Shown here: piece by piece, positions 55,766-63,964 of the stretch
Position numbering within the stretch: the first letter of the stretch is position 1
Layout: each line of letters begins with the position of its first letter
Origin: Candidatus Gastranaerophilales bacterium
GTDB lineage: Bacteria > Cyanobacteriota > Vampirovibrionia > Gastranaerophilales > Gastranaerophilaceae
Direction: 5' to 3'
Length of the DNA stretch: 64,000 nt
Assembly (NCBI GenBank): GCA_910587815.1
Contig: CAJUNK010000003.1
Coordinates: 62,001 to 126,000 of the forward strand
The notes under the pieces: model-generated
The model's input: only the letters and a program-made list of their open reading frames with translations
What the model was told of the DNA's origin: nothing
Database searches by the model: none
Made by a program: the position numbers and the translations under genes

Positions 55766-57289
55766 ATGAAAAAACAGGCTTATATCAGCGTATTTGATAA
55801 AACAGGGGTGGTTGATTTTGCAAAAAAGCTGCAAAAAGCAGGATATGAAATAGTTTCTACAGGCGGCACATTTGATTTATTAAAAGAAAACAATATAAAT
55901 GCAACAGAAAGTACTAATATTACAGGATTTAGGGAACTTATCGATGGAAAAGTAAAATCTTTGCATCCTAAAATTTTTGCAGGAATCTTAGCAAATCAAG
56001 ATGAACGCAAAACCCTTGATAAAGAAGGTATTCAGCCGTTCGATTTAGTTTGTGTCAATCTTTATCCTTTTGAACAATACAAAGGAAAAGATGCAGATAT
56101 TAAAACTTTAATAAAAAATATTGATATAGGAGGAGTTTCGCTTTTAAGAGCTGGGGCTAAAAATTATGAAAATGTAATTGTAATATCTGACATTAAAGAT
56201 TATGAAATCGACATAGAAAATATAGACCTAAAAACACGTGAAAATCTTGCAGTAAAAGCATTTCAAAAAACTTCACATTATGATTTTGATATTAGTTCAG
56301 AATTAAATGAAAGGTTTGAATTTGATACACAAGATGCAAAACACAACATGAAGGATTTTGAAGGATTTTATCTAGAAAAAATACAAGATTTAAGATACGG
56401 TGAAAACCCGCACCAAGCGGCTGCTTTATATAATTACGACAAAAAAATTGAATATGAATTTTTAAACGGAAAAGAATTTTCATACAACAATATTTTAGAT
56501 ACAACAGCAGCATTAAACATAGCATCAGAATTTTATGATGTGAATGCTTGCATTATTATAAAACACACAAACCCTTGCGGGGTGGCACTTGGGAAAACAT
56601 TATTAGATGCGTGGCAAAAGGCACTTGATTGCGACCCTTTAAGTGCTTTTGGCGGAATTGTAGCATTCACAGGATGTGTTGATTTTGAAATTGCAAAAAA
56701 CTTAACTGCAATGTTTTTAGAAGTAGTGATAGCGCCTGATTTTACAGATGAAGCTATAGAAGAATTAAAGAAAAAGAAAAATTTAAGAGTTGTAAAATTA
56801 AACACACCATTAAATGAATATCGTAATTTTACCCAAAAAGAGGTGAAATTTACCCCATTTGGCGCGCTTTTACAAGAAAAAGACAATAAAGAATTAGACC
56901 CGGAAACATTTAAGACTGTAACAAAAGAAAAACCTACACAAGAAATGATTGAAGATATGGTTTTTGCATTTAAAGTTGCAAAACATTTAAAATCTAATGC
57001 AATAGTGATTGCTAAGGATTTAAGAACACTTGGCCTTTGTGGCGGACAAACAAGCAGGGTGGGTTCAGTTGAAATTGCTCTAATGCGTGTATGCGATAGC
57101 GCAAAGGGGGCCATCCTTGCAAGTGATGGATTCTTCCCAGCCGTGGATAATATTGAAGTTGCAGCACAGGAAAGAATTGCAGGGATTATCCAACCAGGTG
57201 GCAGCATAAAAGATTCTGATGTGATAAAATTAGCCGATAAACTGGGTCTTGTTATGGTAACTACAGGGATAAGGCATTTTAGACATTAA
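55766..57289 (+). CDS. purH: Bifunctional AICAR transformylase/IMP cyclohydrolase
   Basis: 507 residues. The N-terminal MGS-like domain (SVFDKTGVVDFAKKLQKAGYEIVSTGGTFDLL) is IMP cyclohydrolase; the C-terminal part has DLRYGENPHQAAALY, IIKHTNPCGVALG, DPLSAFGGIVAF and the end PGGSIKDSDVI ... TGIRHFRH of AICAR transformylase. It catalyses the last two steps of IMP synthesis. GAGGAAA precedes the ATG. Confidence 0.97.
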   Translation: MKKQAYISVFDKTGVVDFAKKLQKAGYEIVSTGGTFDLLKENNINATESTNITGFRELIDGKVKSLHPKIFAGILANQDERKTLDKEGIQPFDLVCVNLYPFEQYKGKDADIKTLIKNIDIGGVSLLRAGAKNYENVIVISDIKDYEIDIENIDLKTRENLAVKAFQKTSHYDFDISSELNERFEFDTQDAKHNMKDFEGFYLEKIQDLRYGENPHQAAALYNYDKKIEYEFLNGKEFSYNNILDTTAALNIASEFYDVNACIIIKHTNPCGVALGKTLLDAWQKALDCDPLSAFGGIVAFTGCVDFEIAKNLTAMFLEVVIAPDFTDEAIEELKKKKNLRVVKLNTPLNEYRNFTQKEVKFTPFGALLQEKDNKELDPETFKTVTKEKPTQEMIEDMVFAFKVAKHLKSNAIVIAKDLRTLGLCGGQTSRVGSVEIALMRVCDSAKGAILASDGFFPAVDNIEVAAQERIAGIIQPGGSIKDSDVIKLADKLGLVMVTTGIRHFRH

Positions 57290-57335
57290 TATTTAATTTA
57301 AGATTTAAGTTTTATTTAGATTTTGGAAACATACT

Positions 57336-58535
57336 ATGAACAACACAAGTGAAGCAACAACAGCAAATAAAAAGGCAATATTAGGACTTTCTATGGGGCA
57401 TTTTATGGTAGATTTATACGCATCTGCCCTGATACCTTTATATCCTTTGCTTACTTCAAATTTAGGAATAAAACTATCCACAATCAGCCTTATTATTGCG
57501 TGCGGACATCTTTTTTCATCCATGATGCAGCCATTATTTGGTTTTTTTGCAGATAGAATGCGCCATAGAACCTTTATGGTTTGGGGGCTTGTTATGGGGG
57601 CAGTTTTCATACCTCTTACTGTCATTGCCGATAGGGCAATTTTTATGGCTTTATGCTTGTTGCTTGGAATGTGTGGTAATGCACTTTTCCACCCGCAGGT
57701 GACAAGCCTTGTAAATACTTTTAATTTTAACAATCCAAACCTTTCAAAATACATGGGAGCCTTTATGGGTCTTGGCACAATAGGATATGCCATTGGGCCT
57801 ATTTTATCATCCAGCCTTGTTGAAAAATTTGGCACAGGTGCACTTTCATACATTACAATTCTTGGCATATTAACTGCTATTATTTTATATTTTCAGGTGC
57901 CAAAAATCCCACTTTCTACTGTAAGCACAGTAAGGGAAAATTTCTTCAAAATAATGAAAGAAATTTTAGGAAAGAAAACATTTCTTTCTTTAATTTGGAT
58001 TGCAGTAGTAAAATCAGGCGTTAGCATAAGTTTTGGCACGTATGCACCATTTATTTTAAAAGAAAGAGGTTTTACATTAAGCCAAATAGGATTCATTGTT
58101 ACTTTATTTTTCATTTTGAGCGGTATTTCAATGCTTACAAGTTCAAAAATTGAGAAGAAAATAGGGGCAGAAAATATCATCAGGCTTTCTTTTTGGACAA
58201 TTTTACCGCTTGTAATATTATTCATGACAACAATAGATAAATTCCCGATTTTAGCAGTTGCAATATTTATCTTGACAGGATATTTCACCTTCCTTTCAGT
58301 TTCTGTCACAATTGTTGCGGCGCAAAATTTAATGAAAGAACACAAAGGGGTAATTTCTGGTGTTATGCAGGGCTTTTCCTGGGGGATTGGCGCATTAAGT
58401 TTAGCACCCTTAGGTTACATTGCTGAAATTATCGGTGTGGATAAAATTTTAATCATAATGGCTACAATTGCATTTTTAACAGGATTTTTTGGTATCACAA
58501 AGGATTTAAGGGAAGTATTTAAGCAAAGCGTTTAA
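57336..58535 (+). CDS. MFS transporter, fosmidomycin-resistance (Fsr) type
   Basis: 399 residues, twelve hydrophobic helices. LSMGHFMVDLYASALIPLYPLL and GNALFHPQVTSLVN are typical of the Fsr branch, as is SGVMQGFSWGIGALSLAPLGYIAE. It probably exports small molecules. Drug specificity cannot be inferred. It follows purH after 46 bases on the same strand, without a visible ribosome binding site. Confidence 0.82.
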   Translation: MNNTSEATTANKKAILGLSMGHFMVDLYASALIPLYPLLTSNLGIKLSTISLIIACGHLFSSMMQPLFGFFADRMRHRTFMVWGLVMGAVFIPLTVIADRAIFMALCLLLGMCGNALFHPQVTSLVNTFNFNNPNLSKYMGAFMGLGTIGYAIGPILSSSLVEKFGTGALSYITILGILTAIILYFQVPKIPLSTVSTVRENFFKIMKEILGKKTFLSLIWIAVVKSGVSISFGTYAPFILKERGFTLSQIGFIVTLFFILSGISMLTSSKIEKKIGAENIIRLSFWTILPLVILFMTTIDKFPILAVAIFILTGYFTFLSVSVTIVAAQNLMKEHKGVISGVMQGFSWGIGALSLAPLGYIAEIIGVDKILIIMATIAFLTGFFGITKDLREVFKQSV

Positions 58536-58646
58536 ATTGTAAAGAAATATTAAGCAATATTAAATATAAAAGGCAATTTTTAGAGGAGAAAATACTTTAT
58601 TAAATCAGGAAAAGGGATATAAGTTTAAAGGGAGCAATAGAGGATT

Positions 58647-58943
58647 ATGGCAATAGGTGCTAGAGATAGAATTGATGCGATGTTAGTTAAAAAATACGCA
58701 ATGCAAAAGGTAGATAACCCTATAATACAAACTTCAATGATTGACCCTGAAAAGATGTATGAAGCAATGAACGATTATGCACAAATGCATTTAAGTATGT
58801 TAAATATTCAGCAAAAACTAAGAAGTACTTGCATTAGTGCAATTTCAGGAAGCATACAATATACAAAATCAAGAAATTTAAAATCAAGAAAACCAAAAGA
58901 TGCAACGGCTGTAAAACCTGCAATGGCAGCTGCTGCACAATAG
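58647..58943 (+). CDS. Small hypothetical protein
   Basis: 98 residues, not recognised. A helical N-terminal part (about 1-66: RIDAMLVKKYAMQKVD ... EKMYEAMNDYAQMHLSMLNIQQKL) and a basic, Ala-rich tail. GAGGA lies just before the ATG. No membrane helix or signal. The stop is 23 bases before maf. Confidence 0.6.
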   Translation: MAIGARDRIDAMLVKKYAMQKVDNPIIQTSMIDPEKMYEAMNDYAQMHLSMLNIQQKLRSTCISAISGSIQYTKSRNLKSRKPKDATAVKPAMAAAAQ

Positions 58944-58965
58944 TTTTTATGATACAATTGGTGAT

Positions 58966-59568
58966 ATGAAAAAGATAATTCTCGCTTCAAATTCACCAAG
59001 AAGAAAAGAAATTTTAAACATAGGGAAGATAGATTTTACAGTTGTAAAATCTAATTATAAAGAAGATGTGCCAAAATTTTATAATGAGGCCATCATAAAA
59101 AAGAACTCTCTAAATAAGGCGCTTGATGTTTCAAATAGCATAAATTATACTGCAACAATCATAGGTGCTGATACAATGGTAATCCTTGTGGAAGGCAAAG
59201 ATAGTGTGTGTTTAATAAAGCCTCAAAATTATGATGAGGCTTTTTTTATGTTGAAAAATTTATCAGGCAAAACACACAAAGTAGTAACTTCAATTTCCCT
59301 GGTAGACAATATTTCAGGCAAAAATATGACAGAGATTGAAGAAACCTTTGTCACCTTTCGCACACTAGATGATAATGAAATTAAAAATTATTTAGATGAT
59401 TTTAAACCCTTTGATAAAGCGGGAAGTTATGGCATTCAAGATTTTGTTTCAATAGAAAATATTAATAATCCACCCAAAAAAAGTTTTATTCAAAAAATAA
59501 AAGGGGATTATTATAACGTTATGGGTATTTCACTTAATAAATTAAAAGAAATGATGGAAAAATTCTAA
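58966..59568 (+). CDS. maf: Maf-family nucleoside triphosphate pyrophosphatase
   Basis: 200 residues. ILASNSPRRKEILN (3-16), GADTMV and KAGSYGIQD are Maf motifs; EIKNYLDDFKPFDKAG carries the usual acidic stretch. It hydrolyses dTTP/UTP or modified pyrimidine nucleotides to remove them from the pool. A TACAAT box eight bases before the ATG may make the message leaderless. Confidence 0.92.
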   Translation: MKKIILASNSPRRKEILNIGKIDFTVVKSNYKEDVPKFYNEAIIKKNSLNKALDVSNSINYTATIIGADTMVILVEGKDSVCLIKPQNYDEAFFMLKNLSGKTHKVVTSISLVDNISGKNMTEIEETFVTFRTLDDNEIKNYLDDFKPFDKAGSYGIQDFVSIENINNPPKKSFIQKIKGDYYNVMGISLNKLKEMMEKF

Positions 59569-59633
59569 CACACAGGTCTCAACTTGCACATTTAATGTTT
59601 GTGTAGTTTAATGAAAATAACGGAGAGCCTAGA

Positions 59634-60590
59634 ATGTTAGAAATTTTCAAAACACAGGATGATAAAACCTTGAAAGCTTTAGGCCTGAATGATGCTGAAT
59701 CAGGTTCCTGGTTTAATATGATTAATCCAAGTTTTGAAGAAATACAAAAAGTTTCTCTTGTTTTAGATTTAGATGAAAGCTTTTTAAAAAATTCATTGGA
59801 CGTAGATGAAAGATCGCGTATTGAATATGAAGATGGAAATTTGCTTGTAATCACAAATGTACCATTTATGGATGATGAAGGAAATTTCGACACTTTGCCT
59901 CTCGGTATGATTTTTACGCCTGAAAGCGTAATTACAGTTTGTTCTATGGAAAATAAAATTATAGGCTCATTTTCACATGAAACATCAATGTATTTTGACA
60001 CAAGAAATAAAACAAATTTTATGTTAAATATTTTATTTCGGGCGGCAAAATTTTATTTAAGATATTTAAATATTATTAACAAACATTCGGAAAGAATAGA
60101 GGATTCGCTAAAAAAAACAACCAGTAATAAAGCCCTTTTTCAATTAATGGAAGTGCAAAAATCACTTGTATACTTTACAACCGCACTAAAAGATAATCAA
60201 ATAGTTTTGCAGAAAATTTTAAGAATTGCAAACGCTTCAGGAAATGGGGGCGGGGTTTTAAAATTTAGCGAAGATGATATTGATTTATTAGAAGATGTAA
60301 TTATTGAAAACAAACAGGCAATAGAAATGGTTGAAATGCACAGAACCATTTTAGAAAGCATGATGGATGGTTTTGCCTCAATTATTAGCAATAATGTAAA
60401 TGTTATTATGAAGTTTTTGGCTGCAATTACAATTATTCTTTCGATACCTACTATGCTTGGTAGTTTTTGGGGAATGAATGTACCCGTGCCTTTTGGCCAA
60501 AGCGTTTGGGGTTTTATAATAGTTATCGCCCTTTCAATAATTGCTGCGGCAGGAGCTGCAATATTTTTTAATAAAAAAGGCATGTTTTAA
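59634..60590 (+). CDS. corA: CorA-family magnesium/cobalt transporter
   Basis: 318 residues. A large cytosolic N-terminal domain with the willow helix region (about 120-240) leads to two C-terminal membrane helices with the GMN selectivity motif (GSFWGMNVPVPFGQS). ACGGAGAG precedes the ATG. It is the last ordinary gene before the repeat array. Confidence 0.93.
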   Translation: MLEIFKTQDDKTLKALGLNDAESGSWFNMINPSFEEIQKVSLVLDLDESFLKNSLDVDERSRIEYEDGNLLVITNVPFMDDEGNFDTLPLGMIFTPESVITVCSMENKIIGSFSHETSMYFDTRNKTNFMLNILFRAAKFYLRYLNIINKHSERIEDSLKKTTSNKALFQLMEVQKSLVYFTTALKDNQIVLQKILRIANASGNGGGVLKFSEDDIDLLEDVIIENKQAIEMVEMHRTILESMMDGFASIISNNVNVIMKFLAAITIILSIPTMLGSFWGMNVPVPFGQSVWGFIIVIALSIIAAAGAAIFFNKKGMF

Positions 60591-61020
60591 AACAAAACCC
60601 CAGAGTGGCAAGGTTTAAGGATTTTGTCAGCGGGTCTTTTATATCGTCAGAAGATACTGAATTTTTCAGTTACGTATTTGCCATATTCTACAGTATATCT
60701 AGGATATCGCATCAACTCTTCACTTTTTTTACACAGCGCTAATCAGGCTGGATATTGTACATTGAAAAGCTGAGAGGTGCAACGCCATATTTGGCTTGCA
60801 GCTTTGTAACAACCACTAAAGCAAGAGTTCTAGTTTAGACCCTAGCAAAAGGCATAAGCCAGGGTGGATTTTGGCGGGTGATAAACCCAATAAAATACAA
60901 CCACAAAATGGCAATAAAGCCTTGTGTATGAGTCACAAGCACCACAGATAACATCATCTCCATAAGATAGGATGTGAACGCAAAAAACGCAAACATTCAC
61001 TAGGAGCCCAATTTGCCAAA
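60591..61020. other. Degenerate left flank of the cassette array
   Basis: No intact gene. Cassette block pieces are visible: an end-block fragment ACAGCGCT..GGATAT near 60733 and a start-block fragment GGCTTGCAGCTTTGTAAC near 60792. The minus strand stays open for 76 codons (60842-61072) but has no ribosome binding site or recognisable product. It looks like eroded cassette material mixed with other sequence. Confidence 0.5.
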
Positions 61021-61337
61021 TACAGCTTACTGCAAGGGTAGGACTCCGTTTGAGAAAGCGACCAAATGTCACTTTGGAAAATGGAACAGGCGAATTAAGG
61101 GCGAAAGCCCGCAGGAGCCGTATAGCAAGTACTACAGCTTACTGACAACTGCTACCCGTTCGACATTTGGGCAAGTACGTTAGAGGGTAGCAGAAAGTAT
61201 CACTGGGGTTACTTCAACAATGGTGCTTTTAGTGCGCAAGAAGGCATACCAGACACTCTTGCCTTTTCGGTGCGCGTCATTATTTGCGCAGTACTTTTAG
61301 CACCGGCTCACACAGCGCTGTGTTTGGATACAAAATA
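61021..61337 (+). repeat. Cassette 1 (interrupted)
   Basis: The core DNCYPFDIW ... FNNGAF ... DTLAFSVR is open and runs on through the tail to a TAA at about 61336. The upstream CKGAA block is interrupted by the hairpin element at 61040-61119. The end block carries a perfect 14-base palindrome, ACACAGCGCTGTGT. Confidence 0.75.
61040..61119. repeat. Structured insert within cassette 1
   Basis: Outer arms GGACTCC (61041-61047) and GGAGCC (61114-61119) pair with one bulged A. Inside are CCAAA/TTTGG and the GNRA-capped hairpin GGGC-GAAA-GCCC (61099-61110). The outer stem matches that of the element at 25011-25136. Confidence 0.5.
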
Positions 61338-61377
61338 ATATAAACCAATATTTAGTATATATTGGCAAATTTTTTAA

Positions 61378-61615
61378 CCAAAAAAACGGTGGTCAGTGTT
61401 CTGTACGGTGCAACTGGGCAGCTTACTGCAAGGGCGCCGCCACAGGACAAGGCGTAGACGCTGACCGCTGCTACCCGAACCACTTTTGGGCAAGCACACT
61501 TGGTAATGACTTGAGATATTATGAGGCATATCTGAACAATGGCACTTATGGCACACAGAGCATACCTGGTACTCTTGCCTTTTCGGTGCGCTGTGTCTAT
61601 GGATGTAAAATGCAG
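61378..61615 (+). repeat. Cassette 2
   Basis: Open from about 61378: GQCSVRC, CKGAATG, DRCYPNHFW, LNNGTY, GTLAFSVRC. The end block is fused directly to the SVRC block through GCGCTGTG, so the tail segment found in cassettes 1, 3 and 4 is missing. Confidence 0.75.
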
Positions 61616-61860
61616 CATACTGCAAGGGCGCCGCTAGAGCAAGTACTGCTGGAGGGAATGGGCAGTGGGCTGACAACTGCTACCCTGGGATTATTTGGTC
61701 ATTACCATCTACGGGAGGCACGAAACCTTGCTATAGAGGCACACAGAATAATGGTGAGTTTTATACAGGCACTGATTACTGTACGCTTGCCTTTTCGGTG
61801 CGCCGACATTATTTGCGTAGTGCTTTTAAGCACCGGCTCACGCAGCGCTGTGTTTGGATA
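61616..61860 (+). repeat. Cassette 3
   Basis: Starts at CKGAA with a longer insert (RASTAGGNGQW), then DNCYPGIIW, NNGEF and TLAFSVR. Reading continues in frame through the tail to TAG at about 61860. The tail shares TTTGCGTAGTGCTTTTAAGCAC-type sequence with cassette 1. Confidence 0.7.
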
Positions 61861-62209
61861 TAGTTTACCACTACAGCTTGCAGCTTTGCGACTGGGCAAC
61901 AGACACAAGCTATGGCTCTGTGCGGTGCGGCAACTACATTGGTGGCTGCAAGGGCGCCGCCACAGGCATAGCAGGTAATACCGACAACTGCTACCCGACC
62001 TATATTTGGTCGCAAGGTCAGGAAGATGGTAAGTACTGTGTTACAAGGATAAATAATGGCAGCTATGATTCAGGTGGTTGTTACCTAGGTACTCTTGCCT
62101 TTTCGGTGCGCTGCTTACTCCTTGCCTTATACGGGCATCGCTTAGCCGTAGTGCTGTTAACAATGGCTGGTGCTGCCCTTGGCTGTAATGCGCTGTGTTA
62201 CTGGATATA
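61861..62209 (+). repeat. Cassette 4 (most complete)
   Basis: Carries all blocks: SLQLCDWATDTSYGSVRCGN, CKGAATG, DNCYPTYIW, INNGSY, GTLAFSVRC, then a 90-base tail and the end block. The ORF has no usable start codon context. Confidence 0.8.
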
Positions 62210-62510
62210 AAAAGTGCGCATCAATGCGTACTGATTGCACAGTATTACATTATAGCTTGCAGCTTTGCGACAGCACAAGCAGCACTAGCTATGGCTCTGT
62301 GCGGTGTGGCAACTATGCTGGTGGCTGCAAGGGCGCCGCCACAGGTATCAAATGGGCTGACAACTGCTACCCAGACAGTATTTGGGGTGGCACATATAGT
62401 AGTGGCAAATACTGGAGTGAGTATAACAGCGCATCACAGAATGAGTTTATCATTCAGACCATCCCAAGACTCAATGCCGTTTCGGTGCGCTGTGCCTATG
62501 GATGTAAAAT
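62210..62510 (+). repeat. Cassette 5
   Basis: SLQLCDSTSSTSYGSVRCGN, CKGAATG, DNCYPDSIW are present. The NNGxY block is replaced (NSASQN) and TLAFSVR reads NAVSVRC. The end block is fused directly, as in cassettes 2 and 8. Confidence 0.75.
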
Positions 62511-62790
62511 GCAGCATACTGCAAGGGCGCCGCCATAGGAAGCGCATGGGCTGACAATTGCTATCCTAATAACATGTGGACAATGCCTGACTCTAGCGGG
62601 AGCTGCCGTAACTCCTATTTGAACAATGGGGGTTACAACCTGGAGACTTCTGTTTGTACCGGTGCCTTTTCGGTGCGCTGAAGCGCTCCTCGCCTCATAT
62701 AGGCCGGCAACAGGCTCACCTTTCACTTAGCTGTGTCGTTATTAGCACTAGCTTGGTACCCACCTTGGCTGTAATGCGCTGTGTCTATGG
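62511..62790 (+). repeat. Cassette 6
   Basis: CKGAA, DNCYPNNMW, LNNGGY, AFSVR then TGA. The loops are nearly identical to those of cassette 7 but the flanks differ. The tail is about 110 bases. Confidence 0.75.
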
Positions 62791-63009
62791 ATGTAAAATA
62801 CAGCATACTGCAAGGGCGCCGCCACAGGAAGCAAATGGGTTGACAATTGCTATCCTAATAACATGTGGACAATGCCTGACTCTAGCGGGAGCTGCCGTAA
62901 CTCCTATATGAACAATGGGGGCTACAACCTGGAGACTTCCGTTTGTACCGGTGCCTTTTCGGTGCGCAATGTTGTTGTTTATATCTAAAAGCGCTGTGAT
63001 TGGATATAA
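62791..63009 (+). repeat. Cassette 7
   Basis: Near copy of cassette 6 in the core (a handful of changes of mixed type), with a different, shorter tail (about 25 bases) before the end block. Confidence 0.75.
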
Positions 63010-63210
63010 ATCATTAATATGGATTGTAATATTCAAATGCAGTATGCTGACAACTGCTACCCGGCAGACATTTGGGCAGGCACACTACAGTCTGGTAAGA
63101 GTTATCACGCTATAGACCTAAACAATGGCAGTTACAGGGTTACGGGTCCTTGCGGGACAGGTTACTGTCCAAATACTCTTGCCTTTTCGGTGCGCTGTGT
63201 TGGATATAAA
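63010..63210 (+). repeat. Cassette 8 (short)
   Basis: Lacks the LQLCD, YGSVRC and CKGAA blocks; begins near the DNCYPADIW block, then LNNGSY and TLAFSVRCVGYK. The reading frame stays open into cassette 9. Confidence 0.7.
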
Positions 63211-63528
63211 GCGTATGATCCAATGTTTAAACGAAACTGCGGCTTACAGCTTTGTGACTACTATAGTGACATCAAATATACTCCAGGCTCTGTGCGGTGC
63301 CGCGAAGGCTACCAGCAGTGCAAAGGCGCCGCCAAGGATACCGGAAACGCTGACAACTGCTACCCGGCAGACATTTGGGCAAATACGCAACAAGCAGACG
63401 ATGTGTACTATATGGCGAACTTGGGCAATGGCAGCTATGGCACAAACCATTACAAGGAGACTCTTGCCTTTTCGGTGCGTCATAGTATCAGTGACACTTA
63501 CTTGTACAGCGCTGTGTTTGGATATAAA
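63211..63528 (+). repeat. Cassette 9
   Basis: GLQLCDYYSDIKYTPGSVRC, CKGAAKD, DNCYPADIW, LGNGSY, TLAFSVR, then a short tail with SAVFGYK. In frame with cassette 8, giving one open stretch of 173 codons over both. Confidence 0.75.
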
Positions 63529-63856
63529 CACACAAAATGATTAGTACAATATGCAAACATGCAGCTTTGTGACGGGACTACTAGTCAGATATATGGTTCC
63601 GTGCGGTGTCACATAGGGTATGGACAGTGCAAGGGCGCCGCCAAAGCAAGTACTACAGGTGGTGATGGACAATGGGCTGATAACTGCTACCCGTACGGTA
63701 TTTGGTCTAACACTAAAGGCAGTGGCACTCAGTATTTAGATACAGAGTTGTATAATGGCAGCCTTAATGTAGACATTGTACGACCACATACTCTTGCCTT
63801 TTCGGTGCGCCGGCACCTTGGTCATAGCACCAGCTGCGCTGTGTAACTGGATATTA
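63529..63856 (+). repeat. Cassette 10
   Basis: MQLCDGTTSQIYGSVRC, CKGAAKAS, DNCYPYGIW, LYNGSL, TLAFSVR, then tail and end block GCGCTGTGTAACTGGATAT. Last recognised copy. Confidence 0.75.
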
Positions 63857-63911
63857 AGAAATATTAAAAATATTACAAATTTTTCTAGACACCCTGACTT
63901 ATGCGTTTTTT

Positions 63912-63964
63912 CCGCCTGTGCAATCAAAGATTGCTACACTTTGGCAAAACCAAAGCAAAGGCGG
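63912..63964. repeat. Structured element at the right end
   Basis: CCGCCT (63912-63917) pairs with AGGCGG (63959-63964). Inside are GCAATC-AAA-GATTGC and CTTTGG-CAAAA-CCAAAG hairpins. Compact three-stem layout; not a tRNA (no T-loop sequence). Confidence 0.5.

Larger units (their letters stand above)
60733..63856 (+). repeat. Array of ten imperfect Cys-rich gene cassettes
   Basis: Ten copies of TTTCGGTGCG occur at 61265, 61581, 61793, 62101, 62480, 62668, 62957, 63185, 63470 and 63800, each closing a core that starts with GACAACTGCTACCC or a near copy. Blocks in order: LQLCD, YGSVRCG, CKGAA, DNCYPxxIW, NNGxY, TLAFSVR, and a non-coding end block GCGCTGTGT..GGATAT. Translated cores are open in all ten; flanks are not. 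No copy has a start codon with ribosome binding site or a signal peptide. The closing SVRC recalls the Fibrobacter succinogenes major paralogous domain. G+C is much higher than in the rest of the window. Confidence 0.88.

Noticed and set aside
60842..61072. 76-codon minus-strand ORF
   Set aside because: No ribosome binding site, spans the hairpin insert and cassette remnants, no recognisable fold.
61085..61160. Group II intron domain V remnant (GAGCCGTAT)
   Set aside because: Only the first nine bases fit; the matching 3' half of the stem is missing and sequence returns to cassette.
61511..62210. Individual open frames in the array as real genes (for example 61511-61978, 61854-62210)
   Set aside because: Several run in a different frame from the conserved core or start inside a cassette; no ribosome binding site or N-terminal domain.
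60733..63856. Diversity-generating retroelement variable repeats
   Set aside because: Loops differ in length and by all base types, not only at adenines; cassettes 6 and 7 differ by C/T, G/A and T/A changes. No reverse transcriptase or Avd-like gene is in the window.
60733..63856. Integron cassette array with attC sites
   Set aside because: No integrase and no paired RYYYAAC/GTTRRRY boxes at the end blocks; cassettes lack start codons and encode versions of one domain, not diverse genes.
60733..63856. CRISPR array
   Set aside because: Repeat blocks are protein-framework sequences of variable spacing (about 190-380 bases between equal blocks), far from CRISPR unit size; no cas genes.
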